From NCBI GenBank assembly GCA_030681365.1, contig JAUXWH010000220.1:1-34647 (forward strand): DNA of 34,647 bases. The letters are read 5' to 3'. This stretch comes from Bradyrhizobium sp. (lineage in GTDB: Bacteria; Pseudomonadota; Alphaproteobacteria; Rhizobiales; Xanthobacteraceae). The position numbers were made by a program, and so were the translations under genes. Numbering within the stretch: the first letter of the stretch is position 1; each line of letters begins with the position of its first letter. Of this stretch, positions 1 through 7,462 are shown in pieces. The notes beneath the pieces were generated by a model. The model saw nothing but the letters and a program-made list of their open reading frames with translations, was not told where the DNA came from and ran no database searches.

Positions 1-1
1 C

Positions 2-799
2 GGCGCCACCATGCTGACCTTCCAGGACATCACCGACACCGAGAATGTCGAGCGCGCGCTGCGCGAGCGCAACGAGGCGCTGGAGGCCGCCGACCAGATG
101 AAGGTCGTCTTCGTCCACCACGTGTCCTACGAACTGCGCTCGCCGTTGACCACCATCATCGGCTTCGCGCATTTCCTCGCCGACCCCGTGACCGGTCCCT
201 TGATGCCGAAGCAGGCCGAATATCTCGGCTACATCACCGCCTCGACCAACGCGCTGCTCGCCATCATCAACAACATCCTCGATCTTGCCACCATCGACGC
301 CGGCGCGATGTCGCTCAATCTCGGCTCCATCGATATCCGCAAGACCATCGAAGCCGCCGCCGAAGGCATCCAGGACCGGCTCGCCACCGACCGCATCGAA
401 CTCAAGGTCGACGTCGATCCCTCGATCGGCAGCTTCACCGGCGACGAGCGCCGCGTGGTGCAGGTATTGTATAATCTCTTGGCCAACGCGGTCGGATTCT
501 CGCCGCAGGACGCCACCGTCGGCCTCAGCGCCCGGCGCACCGAGCACAGCGTGGTCTTCAGCGTGACCGATTCCGGGCCGGGCATTCCGCCCGACGTCAA
601 GGACAAGGTGTTCGACTGGTTCGAGAGTCATTCCAACGGCTCTAAGCATCGCGGCGCCGGCCTCGGCCTGTCGCTGGTGCGCTCCTTTGTCGAGCTGCAC
701 GGCGGCAAGGTGAGCGTCGATTCGATCGTCGGCAGGGGCACGACCGTCACCTGCGACTTTCCGATCGACCAGGCCGCGCGTCGTCACGCCGCGGAATGA
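2..799 (+). CDS. divL: DivL-like sensor kinase with Tyr in the H-box, C-terminal part
   Basis: The reading frame is open at the left edge, so the N-terminal PAS region is missing. Numbering from the first Met (position 11), residues 14-30 form a short linker helix, followed by a dimerisation helix whose H-box reads HHVSYELRSPL. The residue normally His is Tyr40 (tac, 128-130). The HATPase domain follows, with an N-box (YNLLANAV), a G1 box (DSGPGIP) and a G2 box (GAGLGLSLV). A Tyr at this exact place is the hallmark of Caulobacter DivL, a pseudo-kinase that senses DivK~P and controls CckA and hence CtrA. The gene stops inside the start codon of a tsaE gene (ATGA overlap at 796-799), and as I recall tsaE also neighbours divL in other alphaproteobacteria. 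The DivL identity is an inference from the Tyr box and the neighbourhood. It could also be a lineage-specific PAS kinase that lost its His. Confidence 0.82.
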   Translation, partial: GATMLTFQDITDTENVERALRERNEALEAADQMKVVFVHHVSYELRSPLTTIIGFAHFLADPVTGPLMPKQAEYLGYITASTNALLAIINNILDLATIDAGAMSLNLGSIDIRKTIEAAAEGIQDRLATDRIELKVDVDPSIGSFTGDERRVVQVLYNLLANAVGFSPQDATVGLSARRTEHSVVFSVTDSGPGIPPDVKDKVFDWFESHSNGSKHRGAGLGLSLVRSFVELHGGKVSVDSIVGRGTTVTCDFPIDQAARRHAAE

Positions 800-2319
800 C
801 CGCTCCCGCCACATTCTCGCTGGCGCTGTCGAACGAGACCGCGACGGCGCATTTGATGGCCGACCTCGCTTTGCTGATCGGCCCCGGCGACCTCATCACC
901 CTGTCGGGTGATCTCGGCGCCGGCAAGACCGCGGCGGCGCGCGCCATGATCCGCTATCTGGCCGACGACGACGCGCTGGAGGTACCGAGCCCGACCTTCA
1001 CGCTGGCGCAAAGCTACGATCTCGCCGCGTTTCCGCTGGTTCATGCCGATCTCTACCGCGTCAACGACCCCATCGAACTGGAGGAGATCGGGCTGTCGCC
1101 ATTGCCCGAGGGTACGGTGGTGCTGATCGAATGGCCGGAACGCGCCGACGGCGCACTGCCGGAAGATCGCATCGACATCGCGCTCAGCCATCGCCCGGCA
1201 CTGGGTTCGGCCGCGCGCGCGGCCGAAATCACCGGCTACGGCAAGGCGGCCGCGCAGGTCGAGAGATTGAAGGCGCTGCGGCAGTTCCTCGACGGCGCCG
1301 GCTATCTCGAGGCCAGACGCCGGCGCATGGCCGGCGACGCCTCGACCCGTTCCTATGCGCGGCTGATCCGCGACGACGGCGTCGTGATCCTGATGAACTC
1401 GCCGCGGCGGCCCGATGGGCCCGCGGTCCATGATGGAAAATCCTACAGCGCGGCCGTGCACCTGGCCGAGGACGTCAAGCCGTTCGTCGCCATGGCGGGT
1501 GGCCTGCGCGAGCGCGGCTTCTCGGCGCCGGCGATCCCCCATGCCGACCTCGACGCCGGATTCCTGATCACCGAGGATTTCGGCACAGAAGGATTTATCG
1601 CGGGCGATCCGCCGGCTCCCATCGCCGAGCGTTACGAGGCCGCCACCGACATGCTGGCGGCGCTGCACCGCGAGCCATTGCCCGAGACCTTGCCGCTGAC
1701 GCCGCAGCTCTCTTATGCCATTCCCGTTTTCGACACCGACGCGCTGCTCACCGAGGCCGGTTTGATGCTGGACTGGTATCTGCCGGATCGCGGAGCTGAA
1801 CCGAGCGATCAGTCGCGCGCCGAATTCGCCACGCTGTGGCGCGATTTGTTGCGCAAACCCGCGGCGGCGCCAAGAACCTGGGTGCTGCGCGACTTTCATT
1901 CACCCAACCTGATCTGGCTCGGCGAACGCCAGGGCATCGCGCGGGTCGGCATTATCGACTTCCAGGATACCGTGCTGGGCCCAGCCGCCTACGATCTGGC
2001 GTCGCTGCTGCAGGATGCGCGGCTCGACGTACCCGAACCGCTCGAACTCGTGCTGCTGACGCACTATATCAAGGCGCGGCGCGCGGCCGACGGCAGCTTC
2101 GATCCGGTCCAATTCGCCGAGCTTTACGCCATCATGTCGGCGCAGCGGAACACGAAACTGCTCGGCATCTTCGCCCGGCTCAACCGGCGCGACGGCAAGC
2201 CGCACTATCTGCGTCACCAGCCCCGGATCTGGACCTATCTCACCCGTTCGCTGGCGCACCCGGTACTGGCGCCGCTTCGGGAGTGGTATTCCGCCAACGT
2301 GCCACCGCCGGTCCCGTAG
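796..2319 (+). CDS. tsaE: Bifunctional TsaE / AmgK-like sugar kinase fusion
   Basis: This 507-residue protein joins two families. Residues 1 to about 150 are TsaE, the ATPase of the tRNA threonylcarbamoyladenosine (t6A37) complex: Walker A GDLGAGKT at 38-45, then the family blocks PSPTFTL, HADLYR and IEWPE. Residues from about 165 to 500 are an aminoglycoside-phosphotransferase-fold kinase of the AmgK type (anomeric MurNAc/GlcNAc kinase). It shows GDASTRSY near its start, the catalytic loop LRDFHSPNL with Asp366 and Asn371, and the metal-binding IIDFQD with Asp388. AmgK makes MurNAc-1-phosphate, which MurU then activates, and a MurU-like gene lies 0.5 kb downstream. The start overlaps the stop of the upstream kinase by four bases, suggesting translational coupling. 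Family membership of both halves is clear; the sugar substrate is inferred. Confidence 0.9.
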   Translation: MTAPATFSLALSNETATAHLMADLALLIGPGDLITLSGDLGAGKTAAARAMIRYLADDDALEVPSPTFTLAQSYDLAAFPLVHADLYRVNDPIELEEIGLSPLPEGTVVLIEWPERADGALPEDRIDIALSHRPALGSAARAAEITGYGKAAAQVERLKALRQFLDGAGYLEARRRRMAGDASTRSYARLIRDDGVVILMNSPRRPDGPAVHDGKSYSAAVHLAEDVKPFVAMAGGLRERGFSAPAIPHADLDAGFLITEDFGTEGFIAGDPPAPIAERYEAATDMLAALHREPLPETLPLTPQLSYAIPVFDTDALLTEAGLMLDWYLPDRGAEPSDQSRAEFATLWRDLLRKPAAAPRTWVLRDFHSPNLIWLGERQGIARVGIIDFQDTVLGPAAYDLASLLQDARLDVPEPLELVLLTHYIKARRAADGSFDPVQFAELYAIMSAQRNTKLLGIFARLNRRDGKPHYLRHQPRIWTYLTRSLAHPVLAPLREWYSANVPPPVP

Positions 2320-2335
2320 GTTTACTGGTTATTAG

Positions 2336-2350
2336 GTAACCCCGCGTTAA
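2336..2350 (+). promoter_or_regulatory. Possible CtrA-type site upstream of the PilZ gene
   Basis: The stretch reads GTAA, seven bases, then TTAA, followed by CC. This is one mismatch from the alphaproteobacterial CtrA consensus TTAA-N7-TTAA. It lies 63 bases ahead of the PilZ start in a 94-base intergenic gap. A single near-match can arise by chance, so this is only a candidate. Confidence 0.25.
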
Positions 2351-2413
2351 CCTGCGGGCGGAGCCTAACCCCTGATAGCCCGGGGTGCGGCGGCTGTTGG
2401 CGGGAGCAGATCA

Positions 2414-2731
2414 ATGGCGACGAGTGAACGGCGCAAGGGCGAGCGGGTGACCTTCGAGCGCGGCATTCCCGCGCACATGATGGGCATCGACGGCACCTGG
2501 CGGCGCGAATGCACGATGGAAGACGTTTCGGAAACCGGCGCCAAGCTCACGGTCGAGGGCTCGGTCGAGGGTCTGCATCTGAAGGAGTTCTTCCTGCTGC
2601 TGTCCTCCACCGGACTGGCCTACCGCCGATGTGAGCTGTCCTGGGTCAATGGCGACCAGATCGGCGTCAATTTCATCAGAACCGGCGACAAGCGGAAAAA
2701 AACGCGACGCTCCCAAGAGGCCGACGCCTGA
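2414..2731 (+). CDS. PilZ-domain protein (putative c-di-GMP receptor)
   Basis: This small 105-residue protein is almost entirely one PilZ domain. The two c-di-GMP signature elements are visible: the Arg-rich ERRKGERV near residues 5-12 and the MEDVSETGAKL block near residues 35-45, matching the family's RxxxR and [D/N]xSxxG. The C-terminal tail is basic (KRKKTRR). No other domain is present, so it is likely a stand-alone receptor or adaptor rather than an enzyme. A GGGAG-type ribosome-binding site precedes the ATG. It sits between the TsaE-AmgK fusion and murU on the same strand, with gaps of 94 and 121 bases, so it may have its own promoter. What it controls cannot be read from the sequence. 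Confidence 0.85.
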   Translation: MATSERRKGERVTFERGIPAHMMGIDGTWRRECTMEDVSETGAKLTVEGSVEGLHLKEFFLLLSSTGLAYRRCELSWVNGDQIGVNFIRTGDKRKKTRRSQEADA

Positions 2732-2806
2732 GGACGCCGCCGCCGTCGTATCGCCGTCATACCGGACGACTAAGGCGTCATCGTCCATGCGATCGGCGAA
2801 TCGCCG

Positions 2807-2815
2807 TGGTATGAT
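2807..2815 (+). promoter_or_regulatory. Possible extended -10 promoter for murU
   Basis: TGGTATGAT resembles an extended -10 element (TGnTATAAT) with no recognisable -35 at the right distance. Transcription starting a few bases downstream would exclude the in-frame ATG at 2811 and favour the start at 2853. Support is limited to this one match. Confidence 0.28.
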
Positions 2816-2852
2816 CGCGACGCGCACGCAACCAATCGAGAAATCTCCCGAA

Positions 2853-3575
2853 ATGTCCGTCAAGCCCACCAAAGCCATGGTCCTCGCCGCCGGTCTCGGC
2901 CTGCGCATGCGCCCCCTGACCGACAACATGCCAAAGCCGCTGGTGCGCGTGGCCGGCAGCGCCCTGCTCGATCATGTGCTGGACAAGCTCGGCGACGCCG
3001 GCGTCGACGAGGCCGTCGTCAACGTGCATTACCTCCCCGACCAGATCATCGATCACACCAAAGCGCGGACCCGGCCGCGCGTGATCATTTCGGATGAGCG
3101 CGACCAGGTGCTCGGCACCGGCGGCGCCGTCGTCAAGGCGCTGCCTTTGCTGGGCGACGCCCCGTTCTTCCATGTCAACGCCGACACCATGTGGATCGAT
3201 GGGGTGCGGCCCAACCTGGCGCGGCTGGCGGAAGCCTTCGATCCCGCACGGATGGATATATTGTTGCTGATGGCGCCGACGGCGAGCAGCATCGGCTATG
3301 GCGGCCGCGGCGATTACGCCATGCTGGCCGACGGCGCGCTGCGCAAGCGCCGGGAACACGAGGTGGTTCCGTTCGTCTATGCCGGCGCCGCGATCATGTC
3401 GCCGTCGCTGTTCGCCGACGCGCCGAAGGGCGAGTTCTCGCTGACCAGGATGTTCGATTCCGCCAACGAGCAGACGCGGCTATTCGGCCTGCGGCTGGAC
3501 GGTGTCTGGATGCATGTCGGAACCCCCGACGCGGTCCAGGCGGCGGAGCAGGCCTTTCTCGCCAGCGTCGCATAG
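2853..3575 (+). CDS. murU: MurU-like sugar-1-phosphate nucleotidyltransferase
   Basis: The 240-residue protein belongs to the sugar nucleotidyltransferase family. The N-terminal signature is LAAGLGLRMRPLTDNMPKPL, with the GxGxRxxPLT...PK nucleotide-binding loop at residues about 10-30. GTGGAV near residue 90 and NADTMW near residue 110 complete the active site (metal-binding Asp in the latter). Length and motifs fit MurU (N-acetylmuramate-1-phosphate uridylyltransferase), which acts after AmgK in the shortcut that recycles MurNAc to UDP-MurNAc. The AmgK-like kinase encoded just upstream supports this over a GlmU/RmlA-type role. The frame is open further upstream, with an ATG at 2811. I chose 2853 because family homology begins directly after it and a possible -10 lies at 2810-2815. 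Confidence 0.82.
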   Translation: MSVKPTKAMVLAAGLGLRMRPLTDNMPKPLVRVAGSALLDHVLDKLGDAGVDEAVVNVHYLPDQIIDHTKARTRPRVIISDERDQVLGTGGAVVKALPLLGDAPFFHVNADTMWIDGVRPNLARLAEAFDPARMDILLLMAPTASSIGYGGRGDYAMLADGALRKRREHEVVPFVYAGAAIMSPSLFADAPKGEFSLTRMFDSANEQTRLFGLRLDGVWMHVGTPDAVQAAEQAFLASVA

Positions 3576-3687
3576 CCTTGCTGGCAGAGGTGCCCGACCG
3601 AGGCGCAGCCTTTACAACCCCATGCAATGGTTCGGTTCGGCTCGCGGCAGGATGCGTCGCCTCAATAGGCAAGCGCCCGGTCTGGAA

Positions 3688-3924
3688 TCAAAAATCCGAG
3701 GCGATGCCCTTGTTCTCCCAGTCGCCATAGCGCGTCGGCTCCGGGCCTTTCGGACCCTGCAATTCCTTGGGCGCGGGCCGGGCGTTGGCCGCGGCGGCTT
3801 GCCTGCGCGCCTCGGCCTCGGCTAGCGCACGCTGGGCCGCCGGCGGGAGCGGCTTGCGTTCCCCGACGGAGCCGGAGGTGGCCGTCGACGCTGGCTTGTC
3901 AGTTGTGTCGGTGTTTCCAGCCAT
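3688..3924 (-). CDS. DUF1674 / SDHAF4-like protein
   Basis: The protein is 78 residues long. The first 50 are low-complexity, rich in Ala, Pro, Thr and Glu. The last 25 carry the conserved DUF1674 block ending GPEPTRYGDWENKGIASDF. This C-terminal motif is shared with mitochondrial SDHAF4, which binds the flavinylated succinate dehydrogenase subunit during complex II assembly, so a similar assembly role is a family-based inference. The gene converges on murU and diverges from rsmB; the 184-base gap to rsmB must hold both promoters. The long disordered N-terminus is usual for bacterial members. Confidence 0.88.
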   Translation of the reverse strand: MAGNTDTTDKPASTATSGSVGERKPLPPAAQRALAEAEARRQAAAANARPAPKELQGPKGPEPTRYGDWENKGIASDF

Positions 3925-4108
3925 CGGCTCAATCCCCGCGCTCGGTTCGAATTTCGATAATAAGGCTCACACCCGAACTGTGAAATCACAAAGGCGATTC
4001 TTATATTTGGCATATTCGCATGTCAGAGGTGCGGTCCTTTCGACGGGTCGCACCGAAATCGCGTTGAACCGTCGTCCTTTTCCGTTTCTCCCGAGATGTT
4101 TCCGCTCC

Positions 4109-5485
4109 ATGCCTCCTCAAAGATTTGCCCTGCCATCCGAAGTGCCTGGCCTCGCGGCGCGGCGGATCGCGGCGGATATTCTCGACGGCGTGCTGCACAA
4201 GCGGCGGACGCTGGATGACCAGCTCGACGGCGCCGGCGCCCATCCCGGACTGAAGACACTGCCTGACCGCGATCGCGCCCTGATGCGGCGGCTGGTGGCC
4301 ACGATCCTGCGGCGGCTCGGCACGCTCGGCCATGTGCTGTCGCGGTTGCTCGATCGCGGCATTCCGACCGACGCGCCGCGCGCGCAGAGCGCGCTGCTGA
4401 TCGGGGCGGCTCAAATTCTCTGGATGGACGTGCCCGATCACGCCGCGGTCGACCTGTCGGTGCGGCTGGTGCAGTCGGACCGGCGCGCCGCCAAATATGC
4501 CGGGCTGGTCAATGCGGTATTGCGCCGCTGCGCCCGCGAGGGGCCGTCGCTGATCGACGAGGTCAAGTCGCAGACGCTGGATGTTCCGCCATGGCTGATG
4601 GCGCGCTGGATCGCATTCTACGGCGAGACCACCGCGCGCCAGATCGCGGTGGCGCTCAGCCATGAACCCTCGCTCGACATCACCGTGAAATCCGATGCGG
4701 CGCAGTGGGCGACCCGGCTGCACGGCGAAACGCTGCCGACGGGAAGCGTGCGCACCCTGCTGCAGGGCTCGGTCAAGATGCTGCCGGGCTTCACTGACGG
4801 CCAGTGGTGGGTGCAGGACGCCGCCGCCGCCTTGCCGGCGCGGCTGTTCGGCGACGTCGCCGGCAAGCGCATCGCCGATCTCTGCGCCGCACCGGGCGGC
4901 AAGACTGCCCAACTGGTCCATGCCGGCGCCCACGTCACCGCGGTCGACCGTTCGCCCGGCCGCATGGCACGGCTGAGCGAGAATCTCACCCGGCTGGGGC
5001 TGGAGGCTACTACCGTGGTGACCGACGCCGCCGAATGGCAGGGCGGAGATCAAGGCGGAAATCCCGGTGGAAATCCTGGCGAAGGCTTCGACGGCATCCT
5101 GGTCGACGCCCCCTGCGCCTCGACCGGAACCATCCGCCGCCACCCCGACGTGGCCTGGCTCCGCCAGGAAGCCGATATCGGCGCGCTGATGGCGCTGCAG
5201 AAGCGATTGCTGCAGCGGGCGACCGCGCTGCTGAAGCCCGGCGGAACGCTGGTCTATTGCACCTGTTCGCTGGAGCCGGAAGAAGGCGAGCAGGCCGTTT
5301 CGACGCTTTTGGCCGCCGAACCCGCCATGCGCCGGGCCCCGATCGACGCCGGCGAGGTCGCCGGCCTCGGTGAAATCCTCAACCCGGACGGCGATTTACG
5401 CACCCTGCCCTGTCATTTGCCGCATGATGACCCCCGCCTGAGCGGTCTCGACGGTTTTTACGCCGCCCGACTGGTTAAATCCTGA
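4109..5485 (+). CDS. rsmB: 16S rRNA m5C967-type methyltransferase RsmB
   Basis: At 458 residues it resembles RsmB/Sun. Residues 1 to about 150 form a NusB-like RNA-binding domain. The C-terminal half is the Rossmann-fold RNA m5C methyltransferase: SAM motif ADLCAAPGGKT at about 254-264, motif IV DAPCAST with Cys336, and motif VI YCTCSLEPEEGE with Cys386, the expected nucleophile. The ATG at 4109 is the only Met start in the N-terminal region. The frame stays open upstream to 3767, but that part is the reverse shadow of the DUF1674 gene. An unusual Gly-Asn-Pro repeat is inserted between the SAM-binding part and motif IV (5041-5083). Similarity to other NOL1/NOP2/Sun enzymes leaves slight doubt about the exact target base. 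Confidence 0.92.
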   Translation: MPPQRFALPSEVPGLAARRIAADILDGVLHKRRTLDDQLDGAGAHPGLKTLPDRDRALMRRLVATILRRLGTLGHVLSRLLDRGIPTDAPRAQSALLIGAAQILWMDVPDHAAVDLSVRLVQSDRRAAKYAGLVNAVLRRCAREGPSLIDEVKSQTLDVPPWLMARWIAFYGETTARQIAVALSHEPSLDITVKSDAAQWATRLHGETLPTGSVRTLLQGSVKMLPGFTDGQWWVQDAAAALPARLFGDVAGKRIADLCAAPGGKTAQLVHAGAHVTAVDRSPGRMARLSENLTRLGLEATTVVTDAAEWQGGDQGGNPGGNPGEGFDGILVDAPCASTGTIRRHPDVAWLRQEADIGALMALQKRLLQRATALLKPGGTLVYCTCSLEPEEGEQAVSTLLAAEPAMRRAPIDAGEVAGLGEILNPDGDLRTLPCHLPHDDPRLSGLDGFYAARLVKS

Positions 5486-5599
5486 TTTTGCACTGCATTT
5501 TCGCGTTCCGGCGCTGATTCGCCCGGTTTCAAGATGGTGTCTTGGCGGCGTTTCCGGATTAAAAGGATTCGCATCTAATTCTCCCAATCAAGGCAAGGC

Positions 5600-7354
5600 G
5601 TGTCGGTCGCTCAACGCAGACGTATCTCGACGCTGATCATGGGCCGCTTCGCGCGGAACATGTTGTCACGCGTCAGCGGCGGCTCGGTGGCGGTGTCGCG
5701 GCTGTGGCCGGGCCGCACCGACCGGCTGATCATCGCCCCGCACGATCTGCGCACCGCCGACGCCACCCGCGCCGCCGAGATCTATGCCGGCCGCTTCGTG
5801 TTCGCCGGCAAGATCGTGACCTGCCACGGCCGTTCGATCTTCGACCTCGAGCCGCCGTCGGAAGACTGGGAAGTGGCGCTGCTCGGCTTCGGCTGGCTGC
5901 GCCACCTGCGCGCCGCCGATACCTCGCTGACCCGCGCCAATGCCCGCTCGCTGGTCGACGACTGGATTTCCAATCCGGCGCAGAAGCGCCCCGTCGGCCG
6001 CCGCGCCGACGTGCTGGCGCGCCGCGTCATCTCGCTGCTGTCGCAGGCCCCGCTGGTGCTCAGCGATACCGACGGCAAATTCTACCGGCGCTATCTGCGC
6101 GGGCTGACCCGCGATATCCGCTATCTGCGCTACACCATGCTCGACATTCCCGACGGCGTGCCGCGGCTGCAGGTGCTGATCGCGCTGTGCTACGCCTCGC
6201 TCTGCCTCCAAAACCAGGCCCGGCATATCCGCACCGCCACGCGAAAATTGTCCGACGAGCTGCAGCGCCAGATCCTTCCCGACGGCGGGCACTTTTCACG
6301 CAATCCCGGCGCGCTGATCGAATTGCTGATCGACCTGCTGCCGCTGCGGCAGACTTTCGCCGCCCGCAACATCGCGCCGCCACCGGCGCTCTTGAACGCG
6401 ATCGACCGCATGATGCCGATGCTGCGCTTCTTCCGCCACGGCGACGGCAGCTTCGCGCTGTTCAACGGCATGAGCAGCGCACCGTCCGACCTGCTGGCAA
6501 CCCTGCTGGCCTATGACGATACCCACGGCGCGCCGATGGCGCACATGCCGCATACCGGCTTTCAGCGCCTCGATGCCGGTGCCATGACGATCATCATGGA
6601 CACCGGCCCGCCGCCGCCGCCGAGCGTCAGCCACGACGCTCATGCCGGCTGCCTGTCGTTCGAATTGTCGTCGGGCCTCAGCCGTATCGTGACCAATTGC
6701 GGGATGCCCTCGACCGGCCGCGACAACTGGCGCGCCTTCGCGCGCGGCACCCCGGCGCATTCCACCCTGTGCTGTCACGACACCTCGTCCTGCCAGTTCG
6801 TCGAATTGTCGGCGATGAAGCGGCTGCTGCGCGGCTCGCCGGTCATGAGCGGCCCGGCCAATGTCGAAAGCTATCGCGAGGTGGTCGCCAACGGCGTGCT
6901 GCTGACCACCTCGCATGACGGCTATCTTGCGCGGTTCGGCGTGGTGCACCGCCGGGTCCTGATGGTGGCGCAGGACGGCTCCAGGCTCGACGGCGAGGAT
7001 ACGCTGTCGCCGGCGCCGGGCGGCCGGATCAAGGGCAGCGATACCGATTACGCGCTGCGCTTTCATCTGCATCCCGCCGTGAAAGCAAGCCGGCTTTCCG
7101 ACGCCCGCGGCGTCATGCTGGTGCTGCCGAACCGCGACGTCTGGACCTTCGAGGCGCTCGACGACAAGGTCGAACTGGAAGACAGCGTGTTTCTGGCCGG
7201 CAATGACGGCCCCCGCCGCACCGCCCAGATCGTGATCCGGCAGGATGCGCGGCACGCCACCTCGATCCGCTGGAGTTTTGTCAGATCGACCGCGTCGGCC
7301 TCGACCACCGCGGCCCGGCGCAACGCGCGCCGCGAGCCGGAATTGCCGCTGTAG
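5600..7354 (+). CDS. Heparinase II/III-like family protein
   Basis: This 584-residue protein has the layout of alphaproteobacterial heparinase II/III-like proteins. An alpha-helical toroid domain fills roughly residues 60-300, including the GWLRHLR and SLVDDWI segments and the LLPDGGHFSRNPG-type block (here ILPDGGHFSRNPGALIELL). A beta-rich heparinase II/III domain follows from about residue 320 to 560. No classical signal peptide is evident. Sulphated glycosaminoglycans are unlikely substrates here. Relatives are presumed polyuronate or envelope polysaccharide lyases, but the true substrate is unknown. The start is a GTG at 5600, with an in-frame ATG at 5639 as alternative. It lies between rsmB and purH on the same strand, 114 bases after rsmB and 108 before purH, with no polysaccharide genes nearby. 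Confidence 0.87.
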   Translation: MSVAQRRRISTLIMGRFARNMLSRVSGGSVAVSRLWPGRTDRLIIAPHDLRTADATRAAEIYAGRFVFAGKIVTCHGRSIFDLEPPSEDWEVALLGFGWLRHLRAADTSLTRANARSLVDDWISNPAQKRPVGRRADVLARRVISLLSQAPLVLSDTDGKFYRRYLRGLTRDIRYLRYTMLDIPDGVPRLQVLIALCYASLCLQNQARHIRTATRKLSDELQRQILPDGGHFSRNPGALIELLIDLLPLRQTFAARNIAPPPALLNAIDRMMPMLRFFRHGDGSFALFNGMSSAPSDLLATLLAYDDTHGAPMAHMPHTGFQRLDAGAMTIIMDTGPPPPPSVSHDAHAGCLSFELSSGLSRIVTNCGMPSTGRDNWRAFARGTPAHSTLCCHDTSSCQFVELSAMKRLLRGSPVMSGPANVESYREVVANGVLLTTSHDGYLARFGVVHRRVLMVAQDGSRLDGEDTLSPAPGGRIKGSDTDYALRFHLHPAVKASRLSDARGVMLVLPNRDVWTFEALDDKVELEDSVFLAGNDGPRRTAQIVIRQDARHATSIRWSFVRSTASASTTAARRNARREPELPL

Positions 7355-7462
7355 GCGTCGTCATTGCGACCGCAGTAGCAATTTTCCACACCGGGTTTTG
7401 GCTAGTTTCGCCGGCCGTAAAACCATGCTACCGGGCTGGCTTACCAGCCAGGATCCTCTCCC

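Noticed and set aside
784..1899. Long open frame on the minus strand (371 codons) opposite the TsaE-AmgK fusion
   Set aside because: It is Arg/Gln/His-rich with no recognisable domain and is fully antisense to a gene with clear motifs. In GC-rich DNA the opposite frame stays open by codon bias.
3981..3992. TGTGA-N2-TCACA palindrome in the DUF1674/rsmB gap, resembling a CRP half-site pair
   Set aside because: CRP/FNR-type sites need a six-base spacer; two bases is too short, and alphaproteobacteria rarely use this site here.
4001..5143. Minus-strand open frame of 380 codons opposite rsmB
   Set aside because: Same composition artefact; rsmB motifs are on the plus strand and no homology is visible in this frame.
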